A stretch of 64,000 nt of DNA, from NCBI GenBank assembly GCA_964564625.1, contig CAZMBE010000006.1, positions 1 through 64,000 of the forward strand, written 5' to 3'. How positions within the stretch are numbered: the stretch's first letter is position 1; each line of letters starts with the position of its first letter. A model generated the notes under the pieces. The model was not told the DNA's origin and made no database searches. It saw only the letters and a program-made list of their open reading frames with translations. This stretch comes from UBA2185 sp964564625. GTDB taxonomy: Bacteria > Desulfobacterota > Syntrophia > Syntrophales > UBA2185. A program made the position numbers and the translations under genes. Positions 27,793 to 35,249 of this stretch are shown piece after piece.

Positions 27793-28518
27793 ATGTCCAT
27801 AACTGTGAAAAAATTATCCAAGCTGTACGGTAAGGTTTCGGCCCTTTCGGAGATACATCTCGACATCCCCATGGGCGAATCCGTCGGCCTCGTAGGTCTC
27901 AATGGCGCAGGGAAGACCACGCTTTTAAAGACGATCGTAGGACTTATCGTGAACTTCGAGGGAGAGGTGCTGGTAAACAATTGTGCAGCGCATGGCAGGG
28001 AGGCAAAATCGCATATGTCTTTCCTCCCTGAGGATTTTTCTCCTCCTCCGTATCTGACCGGATATGATTTTGTTTCTTACATGCTTCGTCTTTATGGCAA
28101 GGCGTTCAATAAAAACGAGATTGATGAATACGCCGGGAGGCTTGAGCTGCAGCAAAGCATGCTGTCAAAACCAATAAGAACGTATTCTAAAGGGATGCGT
28201 CAGAAGCTCGGTGTAATGGCTGCGATTTTACCTGATACGGACATTGTTGTGCTTGATGAACCCTTAAGTGGTCTTGATCCGGGAGCGCGGGTAGTGGTGA
28301 AAGATGCATTTATTGCCCTCCGCAGGAAAGGCAAAACCTTCTTCTTCTCTTCCCACATATTGACGGATCTCGAGGAAATAGCTGACAGATTGGTCATTAT
28401 CCATGAAGGTAAGAAAATTTTAGACGGAACGCCGGAAGAGCTGCGATCATACAGCAGTTGCTCTCTTGAGGATGCCTTCCTCAATGTGATTCGTCCACAC
28501 CAGGCATGGAAAACATGA
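27793..28518 (+). CDS. ABC transporter ATP-binding protein
   Basis: This 241-residue nucleotide-binding subunit has Walker A GLNGAGKTTLLKTI, signature YSKGMRQKLGV, Walker B IVVLDEPLSGLDPG and the switch histidine in SSHILTDLEE. It resembles ATPases of ABC-2 exporters of the NatA/NosF/CcmA type. The gene heads a three-gene plus-strand unit with a six-helix permease 20 nt downstream and a third membrane-anchored protein overlapping that. The ribosome site is weak (AAGAG). The substrate is unknown. Confidence 0.92.
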   Translation: MSITVKKLSKLYGKVSALSEIHLDIPMGESVGLVGLNGAGKTTLLKTIVGLIVNFEGEVLVNNCAAHGREAKSHMSFLPEDFSPPPYLTGYDFVSYMLRLYGKAFNKNEIDEYAGRLELQQSMLSKPIRTYSKGMRQKLGVMAAILPDTDIVVLDEPLSGLDPGARVVVKDAFIALRRKGKTFFFSSHILTDLEEIADRLVIIHEGKKILDGTPEELRSYSSCSLEDAFLNVIRPHQAWKT

Positions 28519-28537
28519 AACGTGTAGCGGGCTATTT

Positions 28538-29290
28538 ATGAACAGAATCGGCGTAGTTTCACTGTACACCCTTCAAGAGGTCCGAAGGGATAGATTATTC
28601 TGGGGATTTATCCCCTTGATGTGTGGCGCCCTTGCGCTATCATTCTTTATGCGTGAAACCAGTATCGTTGGGGCAGTTGAAGCCTTTAACCGTTCTTATA
28701 TGGCACTTTCCGTGCTGGTGACGACCGTATTTGTTCTCCTCCTTGTCGTAAGCTCAGTCTATCGGGAAATTGATTCGAAGGCAATCTACATGGTAATTAC
28801 CAAACCATTGTCGAGATATGAATATATTTTCGGCAAGTTCATCGCTTTTTCGCTTCTCGCCGCGGCGATAACAATTATTTTTTTTGCAGGTGCGGTAGTC
28901 TTTGCGGTCGGGTCAGTAAAACCCCTTGCCGTTCATTATATTCTCTGCACCCTCGAACAGATGATCATGATCATGGCAGCGCTTACGATCACCCTTGGCT
29001 TGCGCTCCCTGCCATCTTCCATTCTCGGGGTTGCCGGCTTTTATATCATCGGGCATAGTACAAGAAATCTGGTTGACATCGGAATGCAGGTGGCAAATGA
29101 ATGGGTACCCATCCTGAAAGTATTTTATTATCTTTTCCCTTCCCTCAGCTTCTTCAATGCCCAGGCAGCCGTACTGGAACAGGGACCTGTGGCCTGGTCT
29201 GACATCCTTTTCCCCTCAGTGTATGCAAGCGCATACCTTGTCATCCTCTTTCTCGTACTTGTGATTGATATAAGGAAGAGAGATTTCTAA
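28538..29290 (+). CDS. ABC-2 type transporter permease
   Basis: This 250-residue integral membrane protein has about six hydrophobic segments. Residue 11 onward shows the typical EVRRDRLFWGFIPLM amphipathic start. The conserved cytoplasmic stretch KPLSRYEYIFGKFIAFSLLAA follows the second helix, as in NosY/ABC-2 permeases. It partners the ATPase 20 nt upstream. The stop overlaps the ATG of the next gene (TAATG), implying coupled translation. What it moves is unknown. Confidence 0.85.
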   Translation: MNRIGVVSLYTLQEVRRDRLFWGFIPLMCGALALSFFMRETSIVGAVEAFNRSYMALSVLVTTVFVLLLVVSSVYREIDSKAIYMVITKPLSRYEYIFGKFIAFSLLAAAITIIFFAGAVVFAVGSVKPLAVHYILCTLEQMIMIMAALTITLGLRSLPSSILGVAGFYIIGHSTRNLVDIGMQVANEWVPILKVFYYLFPSLSFFNAQAAVLEQGPVAWSDILFPSVYASAYLVILFLVLVIDIRKRDF

Positions 29291-29970
29291 TGCCAGTGAA
29301 AAGGGACATTATCAAGAAGAGCATTTTACCCTGCCTGCTGGTGCTGCTGCTTGTGGGGCATGCATTTCTTGTGAACGTGGGATGGAGGAATGTTGAAGAA
29401 AAAAACCCTTACCAGGTAGTGCCCAGGTTACATCTGGAATGGATGAAGCTCGTTTCTCTCGACCAGGAAAGATTCGTCAGCCTGCTCCTTTCGCTCTACC
29501 TTCTCGCTGCGGCCCCTGCCGAGTGTTATCAGTGGGACTATAAGGGATTGTTGTCCTACATGCGGGTGATCACGGGGCTTGACCCATACAACAAAAGCCC
29601 TTTCTTCTTCGCCGTGCATTTCATGAGTTTCAGAACCGATACTGAGGGGCGCTCGATTTTCAGTTATTTGGACGAGTCACGGGAAAAATTTCCTGATGAT
29701 TGGAAACTCCCCTGGCAGGCCTCTTATATTGCGAAAATCAGATTCAAAGACATGGATCTTGCCTATCATTATGCCCTTAAGGCGGCGAATGCCCCCTATG
29801 CCCCTTCCATTGTGCGGATACTTCCCGCGATATTGGTGCGAAACCTCGGAGATACTGAAACTGCGTATACATATTTGGCCACACTGCGGGAGCACACATT
29901 GGATCCCAAAGAGATTGAGGCGATTGACGGGGAACTCGAAAAATTGGAGAAGAACATCCGGCAGAAATAA
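29290..29970 (+). CDS. Membrane-anchored protein of the ABC unit, unknown function
   Basis: This 226-residue protein has one N-terminal membrane anchor (ILPCLLVLLLVGHAFLVNV) and a soluble domain outside. A second hydrophobic stretch (VSLLLSLYLLAAAPAECY) may be buried. The C-terminal part has helical-pair, TPR-like texture (AYHYALKAANAPYAP, ETAYTYLATLRE). Its ATG overlaps the permease stop, so it is almost certainly an accessory component of this transporter. I do not recognise the family. Confidence 0.6.
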   Translation: MPVKRDIIKKSILPCLLVLLLVGHAFLVNVGWRNVEEKNPYQVVPRLHLEWMKLVSLDQERFVSLLLSLYLLAAAPAECYQWDYKGLLSYMRVITGLDPYNKSPFFFAVHFMSFRTDTEGRSIFSYLDESREKFPDDWKLPWQASYIAKIRFKDMDLAYHYALKAANAPYAPSIVRILPAILVRNLGDTETAYTYLATLREHTLDPKEIEAIDGELEKLEKNIRQK

Positions 29971-30078
29971 ACTGATTTGCCGTGTAAAAATAGAGTTGTG
30001 TAGAGTAACGTTCAGAAAGTTATGGACATTCGTTGAAAAGTATGAGCATGAAAATACCAAAATGCCCGGATTACCTTG

Positions 30079-30786
30079 ATGAATGGACGTCCCTTCCTAA
30101 GAATATTACCTCTATTTCTTTTTATTGCTCTGGCAACCTATCTTTTTATACACTATGACCTGTATACCTTCTTTCTTGATAAGGATAAGGTCATCACATT
30201 TATTCACTCTTATCCCTATGATGAACTTGTCTTCATTTCCCTGCAGGTTCTGCAGGTTATAGCAGCTCCCATACCGGGTGAGGCAACCGGCCTAATTGGC
30301 GGGTATATTTATGGTCCTGTCCTGGGAACGGTATACTCTACGATTGGTCTCACACTAGGCTCCTGGCTGGCCTTTATGCTGGCAAGATTTTTTGGCCTGC
30401 CCCTGGTCGAGAAGGCAGTCAATCCTGCAACCCTTCAAAAATACGACTACTTTCTGGAGCACCGGGGATTATTTGTCTCCTTTCTTCTCTTTCTCATTCC
30501 CGGTTTTCCGAAAGACTACCTTTGCTACATCATGGGTTTAAGCCACATGAATACATGGCATTTTCTGGTCATTTCTACAGCGGGGCGTATATTCGGGACC
30601 ATACTGCTCTCCGTGAGCGGAAGTTACGCCCGGAACGACCAATATACAGGCCTCTTAATTATAGCAGGCATTAGCGCCGTTTTTATCATCATTGCCTATT
30701 TCTATCGGGACAGGTGGCTTGAATTATTGAAAAAAAAACATGCGGTATCGGAAAACTCTAAGAATCCCGACAATCAGAATCAATGA
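30079..30786 (+). CDS. VTT-domain (TVP38/TMEM64, SNARE-associated) membrane protein
   Basis: This protein has about 235 residues and starts at the ATG at 30079 rather than the adjacent TTG. It has several membrane helices and the VTT core, with PIPGEATGLIGGYIYGPVLG, TIGLTLGSWLAFMLARFFG and LIPGFPKDYLCYIMGLS. The last helix is followed by a basic tail. VTT/DedA-superfamily proteins are thought to scramble or flip lipids. The exact role is unknown. It may be transcribed with the ABC unit 109 nt upstream. Confidence 0.85.
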   Translation: MNGRPFLRILPLFLFIALATYLFIHYDLYTFFLDKDKVITFIHSYPYDELVFISLQVLQVIAAPIPGEATGLIGGYIYGPVLGTVYSTIGLTLGSWLAFMLARFFGLPLVEKAVNPATLQKYDYFLEHRGLFVSFLLFLIPGFPKDYLCYIMGLSHMNTWHFLVISTAGRIFGTILLSVSGSYARNDQYTGLLIIAGISAVFIIIAYFYRDRWLELLKKKHAVSENSKNPDNQNQ

Positions 30787-30901
30787 GCGGATCAAATTCA
30801 AACTTCGCTATATGTACTGTCCTTAGTGCTTGACACACAGCCCCTCTTACCCTATCCTCACGACAATCATACACGTAAATAATAAATATCGAGGAGGTAC
30901 T

Positions 30902-31030
30902 ATGGGCGGGCATAAGAAAATTGAACGGATGAAAGAGCTTGACCGTAAAAGGCGCAGAAGGAAAAAAAATTTGAAATTGAGAGCGAAACAGCTCCGGCAG
31001 CAACCTAAATCTACCCAGAAGAGTAAGTAA
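30902..31030 (+). CDS. Tiny highly basic protein
   Basis: This 42-residue protein starts at the ATG at 30902 behind a near-perfect CGAGGAGG site. More than a third of residues are Lys or Arg, with a central run RKRRRRKKNLKLRAKQLRQQ. It has a conserved-looking start (MGGHKKIERMKELDRKR). It sits between the VTT protein and the patatin, ending 9 nt before the latter's ATG, so they are probably cotranscribed. Nucleic-acid or ribosome binding is suggested only by composition. The family is not recognised with confidence. Confidence 0.6.
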   Translation: MGGHKKIERMKELDRKRRRRKKNLKLRAKQLRQQPKSTQKSK

Positions 31031-31039
31031 AAACAGAAA

Positions 31040-31972
31040 ATGAAGTGGTTGAAGAAACGTATCGGCCTCGTTCTGGGAGGTGGGGGTGCCAGAGGGCTCA
31101 GCCACATTGGCGTGTTAAAGGTATTTGAGCAGGAAGGCATCCCTGTTGATGTTATTGTGGGAACCAGCATCGGTGCTATGGTGGGTGGAGCGTATGCCTG
31201 CGGTATTTCTTCTCAGGAACTGGAGAAAAAAGTACGGGACTATGTTAACAGTGCTGAATTCAAATCATCCGCGATAAAAGCCATGGGAGATATATATGGC
31301 AGAGAGCGGGAGGGTTTGACGCAGAAGATTCAAAGTTTCTTGAAGAATCAGCTCTATGTAATACAGATGTTGTTCAAGCCCGGTATCCTATCTATTGATG
31401 CCTTCCAGTCCATGATTCACAACTTTATCCCCGACATCCTGATAGAAGACACGCGTATCCCCTTTCGTGCCGTGGCGACGGACCTGCTAACGGGTGAACA
31501 GATTGTATTTTATAAAGGCTCCCTCAGACAGGCTGTGATAGCAAGCAGCGCGGTGCCTGGAGCGATAGAGCCGGTAAAGGAAGGAGAAAGGCTCCTTTCT
31601 GATGGCGGTATTATCAGCCTGGTCCCTGTAAGCGTCGCATGGGGGGAAGGAGTAGACCTTGTTATTGCCGTAGCTGTAGGCCGCGATCTGAGCACTGATG
31701 AAGAATTTAAAACAGCGAAAGATATCTACTACAGGGCCTGTGAAATAACATCCGATAAACTGGAACGTTACGAATTAATGGACGCTGACATAATTATTCG
31801 ACCTGATGTTAAAAATATCCATTGGACCGGCTTTTCTGAGGCGATTGACCTGATCAGGGAAGGTGAAAAGGCGGCCAGAGATAGAATTCAAAGCATCCGG
31901 GACAGGAGATCCCTTGTGAAAACATGGATTAACTCCATGAAAACTCTCGGATCCTACAGGCAGAAACAGTAA
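31040..31972 (+). CDS. Patatin-like phospholipase (RssA-like)
   Basis: This 310-residue cytosolic protein has the oxyanion loop LGGGGARGLSHIGVL, the nucleophile motif GTSIG (Ser43) and the catalytic aspartate in LLSDGGI (Asp188), the standard Ser-Asp dyad of bacterial patatins. It should hydrolyse acyl esters of lipids. There is no signal peptide or secretion tail, so it is of the intracellular RssA/YlbK kind. It follows the tiny basic gene by 9 nt. Confidence 0.92.
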   Translation: MKWLKKRIGLVLGGGGARGLSHIGVLKVFEQEGIPVDVIVGTSIGAMVGGAYACGISSQELEKKVRDYVNSAEFKSSAIKAMGDIYGREREGLTQKIQSFLKNQLYVIQMLFKPGILSIDAFQSMIHNFIPDILIEDTRIPFRAVATDLLTGEQIVFYKGSLRQAVIASSAVPGAIEPVKEGERLLSDGGIISLVPVSVAWGEGVDLVIAVAVGRDLSTDEEFKTAKDIYYRACEITSDKLERYELMDADIIIRPDVKNIHWTGFSEAIDLIREGEKAARDRIQSIRDRRSLVKTWINSMKTLGSYRQKQ

Positions 31973-31983
31973 AACTAAGTGGT

Positions 31984-32184
31984 TCATTTGGTTTCATTGA
32001 GAGATATACAATCATCCCGCCACAGGCAGGCAAGCTCCTGGCAGTATTCCACCCTGGAGGTCCCGAAACATTCCATATTATTTTCTGCCCTCTGAATAGC
32101 CAGGATCATGTCTTTCTTTTTCATCTGAAATGTATTGATACCCATATTCTTGGCCATCTTTTGGATTTCGTTGTATTTTGCCAT
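31984..32184 (-). CDS. Small SAP/Rho-N-like domain protein
   Basis: This 66-residue protein starts at the ATG at 32184, directly behind AGGAGG. The longer upstream frame is ignored. Residues 1-33 (MAKYNEIQKMAKNMGI, then KKKDMILAIQRAE) look like the Rho termination factor N-terminal/SAP helix-extended-loop-helix fold, which binds nucleic acid. The tail has three cysteines (MECFGTS, YCQEL, WRDDC) that could bind metal or form a redox site. Similar short proteins occur in Geobacter-type bacteria, as far as I recall. Function unknown. Confidence 0.65.
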   Translation of the reverse strand: MAKYNEIQKMAKNMGINTFQMKKKDMILAIQRAENNMECFGTSRVEYCQELACLWRDDCISLNETK

Positions 32185-32325
32185 GTCTAACCTCCTGATT
32201 GTTGAGTTCTGCTCGTTGTGTGAAGTTCTACAATGAGGAATTCTTTCTTTCACTACGTATACAATTCTACGGTACTGCGACTACAATGATATGAAACACC
32301 GAGGTCCAGGTTATAGGCTTTGTGA

Positions 32326-32425
32326 NNNNNNNNNNNNNNNNNNNNNNNNNNNNNNNNNNNNNNNNNNNNNNNNNNNNNNNNNNNNNNNNNNNNNNNNNNN
32401 NNNNNNNNNNNNNNNNNNNNNNNNN
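32326..32425. other. Assembly gap (100 N)
   Basis: Exactly 100 consecutive N. This is the usual placeholder for a scaffold join of unknown length, so distances and reading frames across it cannot be trusted. Confidence 0.99.
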
Positions 32426-32804
32426 CTGGTTGTGCCTCAGGTGCCTTCTTTATTTCTTCTTTTTTTACAATGTCAATTTCCTGAATCGTATCCTTCTTTT
32501 CCGGTTCAGGAACAGAAGCGACAACGGTTTCTCCGGCGATACCAGTCTGATCACTCGGGAAAATATTCGCTGCCCCCACGCCTGCCGCTTCCTTGTGTCT
32601 CTCTTCTTTAATCTGCTGCAACTCCTTTTTCAGGATGTCCATTTCTTTATTGAGCGCCGTAACCTGTTCGTTGAGCTGATCAATTGCCAACTTGGACTTA
32701 CGCACTTCATCACTTGAATTCCTGTCAGCATATCGTGACGAAAGACACCCTGAAGTTGCCAAACAAAAGATCAGGGTAAATATGCATAACGTTCTTGTCA
32801 ACAT
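32426..32804 (-). CDS. Coiled-coil lipoprotein, broken by the assembly gap
   Basis: About 126 residues are visible before the gap. The signal peptide ends in a lipobox (IFCLATSGC) and is followed by a coiled coil of about 50 residues (KLAIDQLNEQVTALNKEMDI, then LKKELQQIKEERHKE) and a Glu/Lys/Pro-rich linker that runs into the N run. This layout resembles periplasmic Pal/YbgF-type or OmpA-type lipoproteins, but the C-terminal domain is missing. The 23 codons on the far side of the gap happen to be open in the same frame but may belong to something else. Confidence 0.6.
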
Positions 32805-32816
32805 TGTTCACCTCCA

Positions 32817-33827
32817 TTATGTCGTGTTTAGGTTTAAGCAATATTCAAAACCATAGTATGCGACACCGAAAAGAGACGCCCTGGGATTGGTAATAATATA
32901 CACCGGCATTTGTGATACCAGATCAGACATCCTCCCCTTGTGACGAAAAGAATTCATAAATTCTTGATTTTCCATGAGTGTTACTATTCGGCGGGGTATC
33001 CCTCCTCCGATATATACCCCACTTGTGGCCATTATTTTAAGAGCCATATTACCTGCTTCCGCACCTAAAATGGAAACAAAAAGTTTGAGCGTCATGATAC
33101 AGAGATCGCAGGGGTTATCTCGATCCATCGCCGCGCTCACAATAACCGGCACTGGGTCCTTTTCCAGAGCCAATGCATCTGTCAGCCAGGATGGCTCTTC
33201 AGCATAGCATCTCTCACGGAGAAAACAATAGATATTTACGATTCCCAATCCTGAACACACGCTTTCATAACTGACATGTCCCATCCTTTCCTGAAGGTAG
33301 GTAAGCAGTTCTCCTTCAAGAGTATTGTTTGGCGCAAAATCTGTGTGACCGCCCTCTGAGGCATGTCCCAGGTATTTCATCCCGTCCCAAGTCAGGAATG
33401 CCTCGCCAAGGCCGGTGCCGGGAGCAATAACTGCCAAATTTCCTTTGGAAACCGGTCTGCCTGCATTCAGGGTATGGAGGTCCGAAGACGTGAGGAGGGG
33501 TACTGCATGAGCGAGTGCCTCCAGATCGTTCATCAGTTTGACGATTTTCAGGTTCAACTCCCGACAAAGATGCCTTTCGTCGAGAACCCAGGGAAGGTTG
33601 GTAACTCTGGAGATGCCTCTTGAGACAGGCCCTGCTACTCCAAAGCAAGCCGCACCTACGTTGAGTTGAATTCCATCAAGAAAAATTCTGGTGATGGTTG
33701 TGAGATCTGGATATTGAGCGCTTATGAAATCTGCCTCCACAAGAGGCGCACGCACACCCGTCTCCCGGGAAAAAATACCCAGGTGCGTCTTCGTTCCACC
33801 AATGTCACCGGCAAGTAAGAGAGGCAT
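32817..33827 (-). CDS. glk: Glucokinase (Glk family)
   Basis: This 336-residue protein belongs to the ROK-independent glucokinase family. It has the phosphate-1 motif LLAGDIGGTKTHLGIF, GVAGPV, the sugar-binding segment LMNDLEALAHAV, VIAPGTGLGEAFLTW, EGGHTDFAP and the adenosine motif SGVYIGGGIPRRI. It makes glucose-6-phosphate from glucose and ATP in the cytosol, which glucose-6-phosphate isomerase elsewhere in the window can use. The start follows GGAGAC. The lipoprotein gene begins 12 nt downstream of its stop. Confidence 0.93.
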   Translation of the reverse strand: MPLLLAGDIGGTKTHLGIFSRETGVRAPLVEADFISAQYPDLTTITRIFLDGIQLNVGAACFGVAGPVSRGISRVTNLPWVLDERHLCRELNLKIVKLMNDLEALAHAVPLLTSSDLHTLNAGRPVSKGNLAVIAPGTGLGEAFLTWDGMKYLGHASEGGHTDFAPNNTLEGELLTYLQERMGHVSYESVCSGLGIVNIYCFLRERCYAEEPSWLTDALALEKDPVPVIVSAAMDRDNPCDLCIMTLKLFVSILGAEAGNMALKIMATSGVYIGGGIPRRIVTLMENQEFMNSFRHKGRMSDLVSQMPVYIITNPRASLFGVAYYGFEYCLNLNTT

Positions 33828-33862
33828 GTAATAAAAGGTCTCCTTCCGGGTAGGTACAAAAA

Positions 33863-33941
33863 GATTTGAGGATCCAAGGATTCAAGGGTTCAAGTGCAAC
33901 AAAATTATTGTATGCATTTCACTCGGATCCTCGGCCCCTCT
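33863..33941. repeat. Intergenic inverted repeat, full copy
   Basis: The left arm 33863-33896 (GGATCCAAGGATTCAAGGG, then TTCAAG) is paired with a shorter right arm 33919-33941 (CTCGGATCCTCGGCCCCT). It fills the 113-nt spacer between the collinear minus-strand genes glk and cutA. Confidence 0.7.
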
Positions 33942-34261
33942 TATTTTGCAAGATCACCCCTTAACCATTCCAGATAGTCTTCACTCCCCGCGACAACAGG
34001 GACAGCTATTATTTCCGGCACCTCATAAGAGTGAACTGCTTTAATGGTTTTTTCAATATCTTCATAAAGATCCTTCCTGCTTTTTATCACGCACAGCCAC
34101 TCCTCGGCTTTTTCGATGTTTCCTTTCCAGCGGTAAATACTGGTGATGGGTCCGACAATCTGCGCACAGGCCGCGATCTTTTTTTCCACCAAGGCGAAGG
34201 CTATTTGCTCGGCATCTTCCCTCTTGTCCGTCGTAGTGGTTACCTGAATATACGATTCCAT
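33941..34261 (-). CDS. cutA: CutA1 divalent-cation tolerance family protein
   Basis: This 106-residue trimeric ferredoxin-like protein shows the family motifs VTTTTDKREDAEQIAFALVE, KKIAACAQIVGPITSIYRWKG, EEWLCVIKS and HSYEVPEIIAVPV, with W at the C-terminal EDYLEWL. It is linked to copper and divalent-cation tolerance in E. coli, but the biochemical role is unsettled. It lies 11 nt downstream of the RNA methyltransferase gene and is probably cotranscribed with it. Confidence 0.95.
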   Translation of the reverse strand: MESYIQVTTTTDKREDAEQIAFALVEKKIAACAQIVGPITSIYRWKGNIEKAEEWLCVIKSRKDLYEDIEKTIKAVHSYEVPEIIAVPVVAGSEDYLEWLRGDLAK

Positions 34262-34272
34262 TTCCCTACACC

Positions 34273-35076
34273 CTAACCCTTTGACCCTAAACCCTGTCCC
34301 TTAGTACATTCATACATCATGATTGCTGCTGCTTGCGGCAGACTGAGGGAATCCGCATCACCCGTGCCGGGAATACGCCATTGTTCATCAGCGAAATGGA
34401 GCATTGTTTCCGGCAAACCATGACTTTCACTTCCCATAAGAAGGGCTGTCATCTGTGCACAGGCGTGCGGTATGGTGCCTTCCCGTGTATGACTGCCCAC
34501 GAGGAAATAGTGTTCTTTTATTTTTGGCAGCGCTTCTGCAAAATCAATGTCCGCCATCACGTGCAGGTGGAAAAGGCTTCCCATGGAGGAACGCACGACT
34601 TTTGGATTTGTAAAATCTACGGAACCTGTGCTGAGCAGTATTGTTCTCATGCCAAACCAATGGGCCGTACGTGCTATGGCGCCAAGATTACCGGGGTTGT
34701 GTATCTCATGGAGCAGCACAATATGCCCGGTTTCACGCATAAGAAATTCGACAATGTCGACCCGTGGCGGCATAGCGACAATAGCCATGATTCCCTCTGC
34801 CGTTTTATCCTGGCTTAGTGTACCCCACGCCGTTTCTGATAATCCATAGATGTTGATGTCTCCAGGAATGGTCACAAGGAAATCATCCCACTGGGGACTT
34901 TTCCCCTCCATCACCAGGACCGCGCTGGTATTCCATTTACTTTTCAGTAATTCCTGAACAACTTTGAAACCTTCCGCAAGAAACAGCCCTGCCCGATGCC
35001 GATACTTACCCTGATTCAGTTTTTGCCACAATTTCAATTGTGATCCCGGTGGTTTTCGCAGCTTCATGTCAGGCAC
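34273..35076 (-). CDS. TrmH/SpoU family RNA 2'-O-methyltransferase
   Basis: This protein of about 267 residues has an N-terminal substrate-binding region (LKLWQKLNQGKYRHRAGLFLAEGFKVVQELLKS). A SPOUT knot domain follows, with LHEIHNPGNLGAIARTAHW, NPKVVRSSMGS, LLMGSESHGLPE and the SAM-binding DSLSLPQAAAIMMYE. It methylates ribose in rRNA or tRNA. The target is not predictable from sequence. The start is ambiguous between a GTG at 35076 and the ATG at 35067, since the ribosome site is weak. Confidence 0.9.
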   Translation of the reverse strand: MPDMKLRKPPGSQLKLWQKLNQGKYRHRAGLFLAEGFKVVQELLKSKWNTSAVLVMEGKSPQWDDFLVTIPGDINIYGLSETAWGTLSQDKTAEGIMAIVAMPPRVDIVEFLMRETGHIVLLHEIHNPGNLGAIARTAHWFGMRTILLSTGSVDFTNPKVVRSSMGSLFHLHVMADIDFAEALPKIKEHYFLVGSHTREGTIPHACAQMTALLMGSESHGLPETMLHFADEQWRIPGTGDADSLSLPQAAAIMMYECTKGQGLGSKG

Positions 35077-35120
35077 AGATTCCGTTTATAGGGGGTAACT
35101 CATAATTGGTTACAAGCTAA

Positions 35121-35212
35121 GGCTTTGAGGACTAAGTGATTCAAGAGTCCCCGTGATATTCAGGTTTTTTTTCGTTTCAATCGAATGCTTGAACCCTCGA
35201 CCCCTTGAATTC
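35121..35212. repeat. Intergenic inverted repeat, diverged copy
   Basis: The left arm 35121-35150 is degenerate (GGCTTTGAGG, then GATTCAAGAG). The right arm 35178-35212 is well conserved (CGAATGCTTGAACCCTCG, then ACCCCTTGAATTC). It lies between the RNA methyltransferase start and the stop of the flavoenzyme gene. Confidence 0.6.
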
Positions 35213-35249
35213 AGAAGACATTGGCAAATTATCCAGAGATACACGTGTA

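Noticed and set aside
27513..27980. 155-codon minus-strand open frame
   Set aside because: It runs through the inverted repeat and into the ABC ATPase gene on the other strand, and has no ribosome site.
32253..32325. Treating the codons right of the N run as the C-terminus of the coiled-coil lipoprotein
   Set aside because: The gap length is a placeholder, so frame continuity across it is meaningless.
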